From positions 444,508 to 451,742 of the forward strand of contig DCUQ01000009.1 of assembly GCA_002327865.1 (NCBI GenBank): a stretch of 7,235 bases of DNA. Reading direction: 5' to 3'. Source of the DNA: Syntrophaceae bacterium UBA2210 (GTDB taxonomy: Bacteria > Desulfobacterota > Syntrophia > Syntrophales > UBA2210). Made by a program: the position numbers and the translations under genes. The first letter of the stretch is position 1; each line of letters starts with the position of its first letter. Shown here piece after piece: positions 1-5,671 of the stretch. Below the pieces are notes generated by a model that did no database searches, had not been told where the DNA came from, and was given only the letters and a program-made list of their open reading frames with translations.

Positions 1-78
1 GGCTTAAGGAGCACGACTGGAAATCGTGTGTATGCCCACAAAGGTGTACCGGGGGTTCAAATCCCCCTCTCTCCGCCA
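1..78 (+). tRNA. tRNA-Ser (anticodon GGA), 5' end cut off by the window edge
   Basis: This is the 3' portion of a class II (long variable arm) tRNA. The anticodon stem pairs 12-16 with 24-28, and its loop at 17-23 carries anticodon GGA at 19-21, which reads UCC and UCU serine codons. A long variable arm follows: 31-36 pairs with 43-48, including G-U pairs, which is the serine-type hallmark. The T arm pairs 51-55 with 63-67 around a TTCAAAT loop. The 3' acceptor strand is 68-74, the discriminator is G75, and CCA at 76-78 is encoded in the DNA. The 5' acceptor strand and most of the D arm lie upstream of the window, so only their partner strands are visible. It sits just ahead of the SRP RNA gene, as in several other bacteria. 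Confidence 0.95.
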
Positions 79-92
79 TATGTGTTCGATAT

Positions 93-193
93 GACAGCCG
101 GGCCCCGTGGAACGGCGGGTTGTGAACTCCGTCAGGTCCGGGAGGAAGCAGCGGCAGCAATTCCGACGTTAGCTACGGTATCCCCCGGCTGTC
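93..193 (+). ncRNA. ffs: Small bacterial signal recognition particle RNA (4.5S RNA)
   Basis: This is the RNA scaffold of the signal recognition particle. It binds Ffh and FtsY for co-translational delivery of membrane proteins. The diagnostic domain IV apical segment is at 131-152: it has the GTCAGGTCC strand, a GGGA (GNRA) tetraloop at 140-143 and the GGAAGCAGC strand that forms the asymmetric loop bound by Ffh. The termini pair perfectly over 10 bp (93-102 with 184-193), closing one long hairpin of about 100 nt, the usual size of the short bacterial form without an Alu domain. The exact ends are inferred from this helix and may differ by a few bases. It starts 14 bases after the tRNA-Ser; the two may be co-transcribed, and I see no clear promoter between them. 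Confidence 0.95.
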
Positions 194-198
194 AGTTT

Positions 199-323
199 GA
201 CGGCTTTGTAAAAAGTCCAACTTCTGCGTTTCGCTGCATCCTTCGTCACTGCGGCGTACCGTAAGTACTCCTCATTCCTCAGGATTTTTAAGCCTTGGAT
301 CTGGAGCTTTTTACTTTGCCGTC
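199..323. repeat. Candidate non-coding repeat element with inverted-repeat ends
   Basis: The region between ffs and dnaX (194-372) holds no convincing gene. Within it, 199-215 and 307-323 form imperfect inverted repeats (14 of 17 match: GACGGC, a mismatched TTT/AAA triplet, then GTAAAAAG). With one bulged base the stem extends inward by four pairs (216-219 with 302-305). The interior contains a short palindrome (GTAC at 266-269 and at 275-278) and GC-rich segments, so the RNA or single strand could fold into a long imperfect hairpin. A GTCCAACT octamer occurs at both ends in direct orientation (215-222 and 321-328). From memory, similar text recurs between genes in deltaproteobacterial genomes; that recollection cannot be verified here. 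A MITE-like or REP-like element is the likeliest reading. Confidence 0.5.
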
Positions 324-372
324 CAACTCTGGTTTTTACGAGAGTATCAGTTTTTAATGACTTCAAACAGGT

Positions 373-2022
373 GTGTCCGTGGAATACCTCGTCCTTGCAA
401 GAAAATGGAGACCCCAGACATTCGAAGACGTTGTCGGGCAGGATCATGTTGTTCGGACGCTCAGAAACGCAGTCAGGCTTGATCGTATAGCCCACGCTTA
501 TATCTTCAGCGGTCCCAGGGGAACGGGTAAGACATCGGTGGCGCGAATACTTGCCAAGGCGCTCAACTGTGAAAACGGTCCGACGGAAAAGCCGTGCAAC
601 CAGTGTACGAGCTGTATAGAGATCACGAGAGGAACGTCGCTCGATGTTCGTGAAATAGACGGAGCGTCCAACAGGGGAATAGACGAGATACGGGAACTCC
701 GTGAAAACATTAGATTCTCTCCAACATCTTCGCGTTACAAACTATATATTATCGATGAAGTCCATATGCTGACTCCTCCGGCCTTCAACGCCCTTCTCAA
801 GACACTGGAGGAGCCTCCTGCTCATGTGGTTTTTGTGTTCGCCACGACGGAGATATATAAAGTACCTGCAACAATTCTCTCAAGGTGCCAGCATTTCGAC
901 TTCAAGAGAATATCTGTCAGGCAGATAGCGGACAACCTCGGTTACATAGCAGATAAAGAAGGGATAAAAATAAGCAATGTAGGCCTGTCCTGGATTGCCC
1001 GGGAAGGTGAGGGAAGTCTGCGGGACGCGCAGAGCATTTTTGATCAGGTTATCTCGTATTCCGGCACAGATATCAAAGACAGCGATGTGGAAGATCTTCT
1101 CAATCTTGCGGACAGGCGACTTGTATTTGAAATGTCCAGTGCTATTCTTGGGAAGAATGCCGGTGCCTGTCTGAAAATTATCGATGAAGCCTATTATTCC
1201 GGGGTCGATGTAAAGCATTTTTATCAGATGCTGTTGGGATATTTCATGAATCTGCTTGCGATCAAGATAACTGATGGTGATTGCGTGTCGGATGATATCT
1301 CCGACCATGAAACAGAAGACCTGAAAAAACTGGCACAGGGGGCATCACGCGACACAATACAACGCCTGCTCGATATACTTATGGCGGAAGAAGATGATAT
1401 ACGCAGAAGTATGGAGCCGCGCATAAATCTGGAATACGCTGTAGTAAAGATGTCTTATCTTGAACCGCTTATACCTGTCGATGAAATTCTTTCGAGGATG
1501 GAGCATCTCGAAAAGAGACTTGGCGGCGGGGCGCAGCGCATATCTGAAACACAACATCTCGGGAATGACAGGGATACTGGCTTTACCGAAGGCGACCCGG
1601 TCAAGGCGGATGAAAGAAAAGATGGCTATCATCTCTGGCAGGATTTGAAACGTTTTATACAAGAAAAAAGTCCGCCGTTAAGTTCAAAAATAGGTGGTGG
1701 TGACCTTATGGATTATGAGGGTGATTGTCTTACGATAGGATTCCCGGGCGATTACGTTTTTCTTGATGATATCAAGAGCGTACCGCAGATGGATCTCTTG
1801 ACTCGCATAGCAACGGAGTTTTTCGGAAAAAAAACTATAATAAATGTTGTACCGCTGACGGAAAACGGGCGTAACACAAAGAAAAAGGTGTCGAATAGTG
1901 CCGCGGGGACGGCAAACAACATAAGGAACGAAGCCTTAAGGCATCCTCTTGTACAAAAAATCATGGATGTGTTTGAAGGTGCGGAAATAGTTAATGTCAA
2001 GGTAAACGGTTCAAGGAGGTAA
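373..2022 (+). CDS. dnaX: DNA polymerase III subunit gamma/tau (clamp loader ATPase)
   Basis: DnaX is the ATPase motor of the clamp loader, which places the beta sliding clamp on primed DNA. Its tau form also links polymerase cores. The N-terminus has the signature LARKWRPQTFEDVVGQ. Walker A is GPRGTGKTS at 47-55, Walker B is IIDEVHML at 126-133, and the SRC sensor motif is at 170-172. Four zinc-ligand cysteines (66, 75, 78, 81) mark the DnaX zinc module. A lid and collar region runs to about 375, followed by a polar linker (about 376-416). A tau-type C-terminal domain starts near Trp422. The 549 residues fit a tau-length product. The GTG at 373 is used here, but the GTG at 379 lies at a better distance (8 bases) from the only SD-like AGG (368-370) and would remove two residues. 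An A8 tract at 1827-1834 is a possible frameshift site. Confidence 0.97.
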   Translation: MSVEYLVLARKWRPQTFEDVVGQDHVVRTLRNAVRLDRIAHAYIFSGPRGTGKTSVARILAKALNCENGPTEKPCNQCTSCIEITRGTSLDVREIDGASNRGIDEIRELRENIRFSPTSSRYKLYIIDEVHMLTPPAFNALLKTLEEPPAHVVFVFATTEIYKVPATILSRCQHFDFKRISVRQIADNLGYIADKEGIKISNVGLSWIAREGEGSLRDAQSIFDQVISYSGTDIKDSDVEDLLNLADRRLVFEMSSAILGKNAGACLKIIDEAYYSGVDVKHFYQMLLGYFMNLLAIKITDGDCVSDDISDHETEDLKKLAQGASRDTIQRLLDILMAEEDDIRRSMEPRINLEYAVVKMSYLEPLIPVDEILSRMEHLEKRLGGGAQRISETQHLGNDRDTGFTEGDPVKADERKDGYHLWQDLKRFIQEKSPPLSSKIGGGDLMDYEGDCLTIGFPGDYVFLDDIKSVPQMDLLTRIATEFFGKKTIINVVPLTENGRNTKKKVSNSAAGTANNIRNEALRHPLVQKIMDVFEGAEIVNVKVNGSRR

Positions 2023-2027
2023 CGGCA

Positions 2028-2342
2028 TTGGGGAACAACATAGGGAAAATAATGAAACAGGCCCAGCAGATGCAGGCTAGAATGATGCAGGCACAGGAAG
2101 AGCTGGAAAAGAAAACGGTCGAGGCGACGTCCGGCGGGGGAATGGTAACCGCCGTAGTGAACGGAAAATATGAGCTGGTATCGCTGAAGATCGAAAAAGA
2201 GGTGGTCGATCCTGAAGATATCGAAATGTTGCAGGATCTTATTGTTGCAGCGATCAATGAAGGAGTGCGCAAGGCTCAGGATATGGCCAGGGAGGAAATG
2301 TCGAAGATAACCGGCGGTCTTAATATACCCGGTCTGGCATAG
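2028..2342 (+). CDS. ybaB: YbaB/EbfC family nucleoid-associated protein
   Basis: This is a small (104-residue) DNA-binding protein of the YbaB/EbfC family, which forms tweezer-like dimers and coats nucleoid DNA. The family is tied to recombination and repair by its near-universal position between dnaX and recR. The visible sequence fits: an N-terminal helix rich in Met and Gln (IMKQAQQMQARMMQAQEEL), then a beta sheet beginning at TVEATSGGGMVTAVVNGKYEL with the family's glycine-rich turn, then a C-terminal helix (DIEMLQDLIVAAINEGVRKAQ) and a tail ending near GLNIPGLA. The start is a TTG at 2028, chosen because a perfect Shine-Dalgarno AAGGAGGT (2013-2020) lies 7 bases upstream, inside the last codons and stop of dnaX. 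Translation is therefore probably coupled to dnaX. Confidence 0.95.
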   Translation: MGNNIGKIMKQAQQMQARMMQAQEELEKKTVEATSGGGMVTAVVNGKYELVSLKIEKEVVDPEDIEMLQDLIVAAINEGVRKAQDMAREEMSKITGGLNIPGLA

Positions 2343-2555
2343 GAGGTTTTTGTTTCTTGTTTAATGACCGGTCTCGCAATAAACTGCGCAATAACTGAAA
2401 GGCCCGTCGATTGGAGTATTTATTGATCTTGATTTCCTGTTTTTCCGACGGCATCCGTAAAAGGTATGTGAGTTCGTTTCAGATGGCTGTGTTGCGTTGA
2501 TTTTCCCGGCAACCGTCATCCGATTAATTTTGTGATAAGTGAAGGGTTCTGAAAT
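2343..2555. other. Unusually long ybaB-recR intergenic gap
   Basis: This 213-base stretch separates two genes that usually lie almost back to back. It holds no credible long ORF. It begins with an unused strong Shine-Dalgarno, AGGAGGT at 2341-2347, overlapping the ybaB stop. The only starts near it open a 13-codon frame (TTG at 2357) and a 20-codon frame (ATG at 2364), neither recognisable. A 12-bp-period tandem repeat of CGCAATAA occurs at 2375-2382 and 2387-2394. A tiny ACGG/CCGT hairpin lies near 2450 with a T run before it and an A run after it, too weak to call a terminator. I see no clear promoter. recR has its own SD, GAAGGG at 2541-2546. Confidence 0.5.
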
Positions 2556-3155
2556 ATGACAGGTTATGCGCCCCCTATACGGCGTCTCATAAAAGAGTTG
2601 TCACGGTTTCCCGGGATAGGTGAAAAAACGGCCACGCGTCTGGCCACTTTTATACTGTATTCTTCTGAGAGAGACGCTGCAAAACTTGCCGAAAGTATTA
2701 TGGAAGTCAAAAAAAAGATACGATTCTGCTCCGGTTGCTTTAATCTTACGGAAGATGAAGTGTGCGAGATATGCGGTGATCCCACGAGAGACAAGGGCGT
2801 CATATGCGTTGTGGAAGATCCCGATTCCCTCGTTGCCATAGAAGAAAGCGGAAGTTTCAAGGGCACGTACCACGTGCTTCATGGTGTGCTGTCGCCGGCT
2901 GACGGTATCGGCCCGGAGTCGCTGAGACTTCGGGAATTATTGGACAGAGTATCCGGCGGAAACGTCAGGGAGGTTATCCTGGCAACCAATCCCAGCGTCC
3001 AGGGAGAATCTACGGCACTCCTTATTACGAAACTTCTCGGGGAGACGGATGTAAAGATAACCCGAATAGCCTTCGGTATTCCAATCGGAGGTGACTTGAA
3101 ATATGCAGACAGGATGACCATGGCACAGTCCATGAAGTTCCGCCGGGGAGTATGA
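2556..3155 (+). CDS. recR: Recombination mediator protein RecR
   Basis: RecR works with RecO (and RecF) to load RecA onto SSB-coated single-stranded DNA at gaps. It forms a ring-like tetramer that clamps DNA. At 199 residues it has the typical family length, with all domains in order. The N-terminal helix-hairpin-helix contains [16 protein letters not shown] (15-30). The zinc finger has Cys58, Cys61, Cys70 and Cys73 (C-X2-C-X8-C-X2-C). The Toprim domain begins at [11 protein letters not shown] (82-92) and includes the [12 protein letters not shown] segment (109-120). The conserved C-terminal tail [12 protein letters not shown] leads to a final KFRRGV. The ATG at 2556 has SD GAAGGG nine bases upstream, and the N-terminus aligns with the family. 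The stop overlaps the SD of the fumarase gene that follows, so the two are probably translated from one message. Confidence 0.97.
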   Translation: MTGYAPPIRRLIKELSRFPGIGEKTATRLATFILYSSERDAAKLAESIMEVKKKIRFCSGCFNLTEDEVCEICGDPTRDKGVICVVEDPDSLVAIEESGSFKGTYHVLHGVLSPADGIGPESLRLRELLDRVSGGNVREVILATNPSVQGESTALLITKLLGETDVKITRIAFGIPIGGDLKYADRMTMAQSMKFRRGV

Positions 3156-3164
3156 GGTTGCCTA

Positions 3165-4013
3165 ATGAATACTATCAGAGAAATTTCGTGTGACCGTATC
3201 ACTCGTACTGTAAAAGAACTTTTTATCAAGGCGAACACGGATCTTGGCGAAGATGTTCTCTCCGCCATAAAACGATTTGCTGAATCGGAAGATTCGGAAC
3301 TCGGCAGATATGCCATGGATGCGATTATTAAAAACGCGCGAATCGCAAAAGATGCCTCTCTGCCCCTTTGTCAGGACACAGGGCTTGCCGTTGTGTTTGT
3401 GGAATTGGGACAGGACGTTCACATTAAGGGTGATTTCAATGAAGCCATCCAGGAGGGTGTCCGAAGGGCCTACAGAGACGGGTACCTGAGAAAATCCGTA
3501 TGTGATCCCATATCGAGAGAAAATACCGGGGATAATACCCCCGCGGTTCTTCTTACGGATATCGTTCCGGGAGACAAGATGCGTATTGTCGCCATGCCGA
3601 AGGGTGGTGGGAGCGAGAATGTGAGCAGCGCGACCATGCTGCTTCCTTCGGCGGGGGTTGAAGGAATCAAGAAGCATATTATAGATATGGTGAAAAAGGC
3701 CGGGCCCAACCCGTGTCCGCCGATAATCGTGGGGGCGGGCGTCGGTGGGTCGATTGAAAAATCGGCCATACTTGCCAAAAAGGCACTGCTGCGTCCTCTG
3801 GGAGAGCCCAATGCGGTGGATCCTCGCCTGTCAAAACTTGAGAGAGAAACGCTGGAAGAAATAAACAAGCTTGGCACAGGTCCGCTGGGATACGGAGGAA
3901 ACACGACCGCTCTTGCCGTCCATATAGAAATGATGCCCTGCCATATCGCAAGCCTGCCGGTGACGGTTAATATACAATGCCACGTTGCACGCCACAGAGA
4001 AGCGATAATCTGA
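3165..4013 (+). CDS. fumA: Fumarate hydratase class I, alpha subunit (N-terminal, Fe-S domain)
   Basis: This is the larger subunit of an oxygen-labile [4Fe-4S] fumarase, which interconverts fumarate and L-malate. In anaerobes it serves the reductive or oxidative citric acid pathway. The 282 residues match the N-terminal half of single-chain class I fumarases. The three cluster ligands are visible: Cys69 in PLCQDTG, Cys184 in GPNPCPP and Cys272 in VNIQCHVARH. Other signatures are SRENTGDNTPA (117-127) and the KGGGSEN loop (146-152). The ATG at 3165 follows SD GAGGT (3154-3158) by 6 bases. It lies 9 bases after recR and 5 bases before the start of the beta subunit. The related L-tartrate dehydratase alpha subunit shares this fold, so substrate is inferred from overall resemblance; fumarate is the likelier. 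Confidence 0.92.
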   Translation: MNTIREISCDRITRTVKELFIKANTDLGEDVLSAIKRFAESEDSELGRYAMDAIIKNARIAKDASLPLCQDTGLAVVFVELGQDVHIKGDFNEAIQEGVRRAYRDGYLRKSVCDPISRENTGDNTPAVLLTDIVPGDKMRIVAMPKGGGSENVSSATMLLPSAGVEGIKKHIIDMVKKAGPNPCPPIIVGAGVGGSIEKSAILAKKALLRPLGEPNAVDPRLSKLERETLEEINKLGTGPLGYGGNTTALAVHIEMMPCHIASLPVTVNIQCHVARHREAII

Positions 4014-4018
4014 AATCA

Positions 4019-4585
4019 ATGAAGAATCCAATAAATATTCACACACCGATTACAAAAGATATATGTGAGGAACTGAACGTTGGCGATATGGTGCTGTTGA
4101 GCGGGAGCATTATAACTGGCAGGGATGTGGCTCATAAGAGATTTTCCAGGCTCATTGCCGAAGGAAGAGATTTCCCCGTAGAAATCGACGGTGCAACAAT
4201 CTTTTACGCGGCACCCACGCCCGCGCGGCCGGGGCGGGTTATCGGCTCCATAGGTCCTACTACAAGTTACAGGATGGATGAATATGCTCCCGACCTGATG
4301 CGGCTGGGACTACGGGGCATGATCGGAAAGGGGAAAAGATCTCCCGAAGTCAGAGCCGCCATAATGAAATACAAGGCTGTCTATTTCGGGGCTATGGGGG
4401 GTGTCGCGGCCCTGATGGCAGGGTGTGTGCGGCGGGCCGAAGTTATTGCCTATGAGGATCTCGGACCTGAAGCAATCATGCGCCTGGAGATAGAAAAATT
4501 TCCCCTGATTGTTATAAACGATACACGAGGAAGAGATTTGTATGAAGAAGTGGCGAAATGCCGCACAGACGCATATAACAGGTAG
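4019..4585 (+). CDS. fumB: Fumarate hydratase class I, beta subunit (C-terminal domain)
   Basis: This is the small subunit that completes the class I fumarase; its swivelling domain provides much of the substrate site. With 188 residues it matches the C-terminal domain of fused fumarases. Family motifs are SGSIITGRDVAHKR (28-41), FYAAPTPARPG (62-72), GSIGPTTSYRMD (76-87), GKGKR (103-107) and AYEDLGPEAI (144-153). The open frame extends upstream to an ATG at 3977. That start would add 14 residues overlapping the alpha gene and the family does not need them, so the ATG at 4019 is preferred. No good SD precedes it (only AGAGAAG at 3996-4002, too far). The start lies 5 bases after the alpha stop, so translation is probably by coupling. 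Split alpha and beta genes are common in anaerobes and archaea. Confidence 0.92.
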   Translation: MKNPINIHTPITKDICEELNVGDMVLLSGSIITGRDVAHKRFSRLIAEGRDFPVEIDGATIFYAAPTPARPGRVIGSIGPTTSYRMDEYAPDLMRLGLRGMIGKGKRSPEVRAAIMKYKAVYFGAMGGVAALMAGCVRRAEVIAYEDLGPEAIMRLEIEKFPLIVINDTRGRDLYEEVAKCRTDAYNR

Positions 4586-4645
4586 AAACTGCCTTAATTG
4601 TTTGAAAGGACGAAAAAAGATTGAAACCTCTGCTGTTAATTATTT

Positions 4646-4669
4646 AATGTGAAATCAATGTGATATCAC
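4646..4669. promoter_or_regulatory. Tandem 12-mer with 11-bp period ending in a perfect palindrome; possible regulator site
   Basis: Two near-identical 12-mers, AATGTGAAATCA (4646-4657) and AATGTGATATCA (4657-4668), differ at one position and are offset by 11 bp, about one helical turn. The second copy runs into the 10-bp perfect palindrome GTGATATCAC (4660-4669). The pair lies in AT-rich non-coding DNA about 60 to 85 bases upstream of the -35 box of the por promoter, a usual place for an activator. The TGTGA core recalls CRP/FNR-type half-sites, but the spacing does not match either consensus, so the binding protein is unknown. Confidence 0.35.
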
Positions 4670-4721
4670 TATAACATTACAGTTGTATGCGTAGTAATTC
4701 GTCTTGGGGAAGAGATTTTTT

Positions 4722-4771
4722 AAAAAGTTTATTGACAGAAGATAGTTTGTTAACTATAGATTAAACTTTTT
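4722..4771. promoter_or_regulatory. Nested inverted repeats framing the por promoter (candidate operator)
   Basis: A perfect 10-bp inverted repeat, AAAAAGTTTA (4722-4731) and TAAACTTTTT (4762-4771), brackets the promoter. The left arm ends at the base before the -35 box, and the right arm starts one base after the -10 box and covers the predicted start site. Inside it is a second perfect dyad, ATAGTT (4742-4747) and AACTAT (4752-4757), lying in the spacer and overlapping the -10 box. Such placement suits repressor binding or DNA looping. AT-rich DNA makes chance repeats more likely, so the role is inferred. Confidence 0.45.
4732..4760 (+). promoter_or_regulatory. Sigma70-type promoter of the por operon
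   Basis: A perfect -35 box TTGACA (4732-4737) and a near-perfect -10 box TATAGA (4755-4760) are separated by exactly 17 bases. Transcription would start near 4766-4768, giving a leader of about 32 bases. The leader holds the SD GGGAGA (4785-4790), 8 bases before the porC ATG. This is the clearest promoter in the window and marks porCDAB as a separate transcription unit from recR-fum. It is framed by inverted repeats described separately, which suggests that it is regulated. Confidence 0.85.
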
Positions 4772-4798
4772 TCAATTTAAAAAAGGGAGAATTTCCTG

Positions 4799-5353
4799 AT
4801 GGTTGAAATAAGGTGGCATGGAAGGGGTGGCCAGGGAGCCGTTACATCTGTCGAAATGCTCGCGCTGGCCGCAATTGAGGAAGGACAGTATGCCCAGGGG
4901 TTTCCAAGTTTCGGTCCCGAGCGGAGAGGTGCTCCCGTGGCTGCGTTTAACCGTGTCGACAACAAGCAGATAAAGGTAAGATCGGGAGTCTATAACCCTG
5001 ATGTCGTGGTAGTGCTCGATCCGAGTCTTGTCGGCCTGATAAACGTTACCGAAGGACTGAAGTCGGACGGCATCCTTATCGTCAATACGGGCAAATCTCC
5101 GGAAGAAATCAAAGATGCGATCGACTTTGGCGGTACGGTGGCGACTGTCGATGCATCGAGAATAGCCCGGGATGAACTGGGTGTTCCTATAACAAACACG
5201 ACGATGCTCGGAGCTTTAATCAAGGCAACCGGGCTCGTGGCGATCGATTCGGCGAAAGCCCCGCTGAAACACAGATTCGGAAAAATAGCCCAGAAAAACA
5301 TAAAAGCCATGGAACGGGCTTATAACGAGTTGAACATCGCTAAAGCAAGCTGA
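4799..5353 (+). CDS. porC: 2-oxoacid (pyruvate) ferredoxin oxidoreductase, gamma subunit
   Basis: This is the gamma subunit of a four-subunit 2-oxoacid:ferredoxin oxidoreductase, the cytoplasmic enzyme that converts pyruvate, CoA and oxidised ferredoxin to acetyl-CoA, CO2 and reduced ferredoxin (reversible in CO2-fixing anaerobes). The 184 residues are typical for the gamma family. Signatures are the glycine-rich IRWHGRGGQGAVTS near the N-terminus (GRGGQG at 8-13), QGFPSFGPERRGAPV (33-47) and the NPDVVVVLDPSL segment (66-77). The ATG at 4799 follows SD GGGAGA (4785-4790) by 8 bases. It is the first gene after the strong promoter at 4732-4760, with porD 21 bases downstream. Pyruvate is favoured because the neighbouring alpha and beta subunits are of POR type; phenylglyoxylate or branched-chain 2-oxoacid enzymes share this architecture. 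Confidence 0.92.
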   Translation: MVEIRWHGRGGQGAVTSVEMLALAAIEEGQYAQGFPSFGPERRGAPVAAFNRVDNKQIKVRSGVYNPDVVVVLDPSLVGLINVTEGLKSDGILIVNTGKSPEEIKDAIDFGGTVATVDASRIARDELGVPITNTTMLGALIKATGLVAIDSAKAPLKHRFGKIAQKNIKAMERAYNELNIAKAS

Positions 5354-5374
5354 ATTGTTTGAGGTTAATGTCTT

Positions 5375-5668
5375 ATGAAAAAAGCTAAGAAATGGCCGGA
5401 AGAGTGGCAGGAAATAATCCCCGGCTGTATGGTATTCGAGCCGGGGAGTACCCGGGATTATCATACCGGGAGCTGGAGAGCCCAGAAACCTGTGTACGAC
5501 AACAGCAAATGCATAAAGTGCGGCATTTGTTACATCTTTTGTCCAGAGGGGTGCATCTCTCAGGATGCCGATGGCTACTTCGTAGCTGACCTTGATTACT
5601 GCAAGGGATGCGGGATATGTGCTCATGAATGCTGGCCCGGCGCAATAACGATGGTAGAGGAGGGATAG
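5375..5668 (+). CDS. porD: 2-oxoacid (pyruvate) ferredoxin oxidoreductase, delta subunit (2[4Fe-4S] ferredoxin-like)
   Basis: This is the electron-transfer subunit, which carries electrons from the thiamine site in the beta subunit to external ferredoxin. Its 97 residues hold two [4Fe-4S] motifs: Cys46, 49, 52 and 56 in CIKCGICYIFCPEG, and Cys76, 79, 82 and 86 in CKGCGICAHECWPG. The N-terminal part (GSTRDYHTGSWRAQKPVYD) is the usual PorD lead-in, including the conserved TGSWR stretch. The second motif has Trp rather than the common Pro after its last cysteine. An extra Cys60 follows motif one. The ATG at 5375 has SD GAGGT (5361-5365) nine bases upstream. porA starts 3 bases after the stop, and the porD 3' end carries the porA SD (GAGGAGGGA, 5657-5665). 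Confidence 0.94.
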   Translation: MKKAKKWPEEWQEIIPGCMVFEPGSTRDYHTGSWRAQKPVYDNSKCIKCGICYIFCPEGCISQDADGYFVADLDYCKGCGICAHECWPGAITMVEEG

Positions 5669-5671
5669 GTT

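Noticed and set aside
28..264. 78-residue plus-strand open frame
   Set aside because: It runs through the tRNA-Ser and the SRP RNA, both firmly identified; the translated sequence is therefore not a protein.
169..495. 108-residue minus-strand open frame spanning the ffs end, the repeat element and the dnaX start
   Set aside because: It covers structured RNA and the dnaX N-terminus and has no recognisable motif.
2357..2398. 13-codon frame starting with TTG after the strong SD at 2341-2347
   Set aside because: Good SD spacing (9 bases), but the peptide is very short, unrecognisable and without support; kept only as part of the gap finding.
2364..2564. Insertion element bounded by a 9-bp target duplication (ATGACCGGT and ATGACAGGT)
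   Set aside because: The copies differ by one base, and the sequence between them has no matching terminal inverted repeats or transposase remnant.
3977..4018. Upstream ATG extending the fumarase beta subunit by 14 residues
   Set aside because: The extension overlaps the conserved end of the alpha gene in another frame, lacks an SD and is not part of the family's usual N-terminus; the ATG at 4019 gives the standard length.
4580..4603. Possible terminator after the fumarase genes (AGGTAG/CTGCCT hairpin)
   Set aside because: Six pairs with a three-base loop and a G-U pair, but it overlaps the stop codon and is followed by TAATTGTTT rather than a clean T run; too weak to call.
4648..4670. CRP site reading of TGTGA...TCACT
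   Set aside because: The half-sites are 13 bases apart, whereas CRP needs 6; the alternative pairing inside GTGATATCAC is too close.
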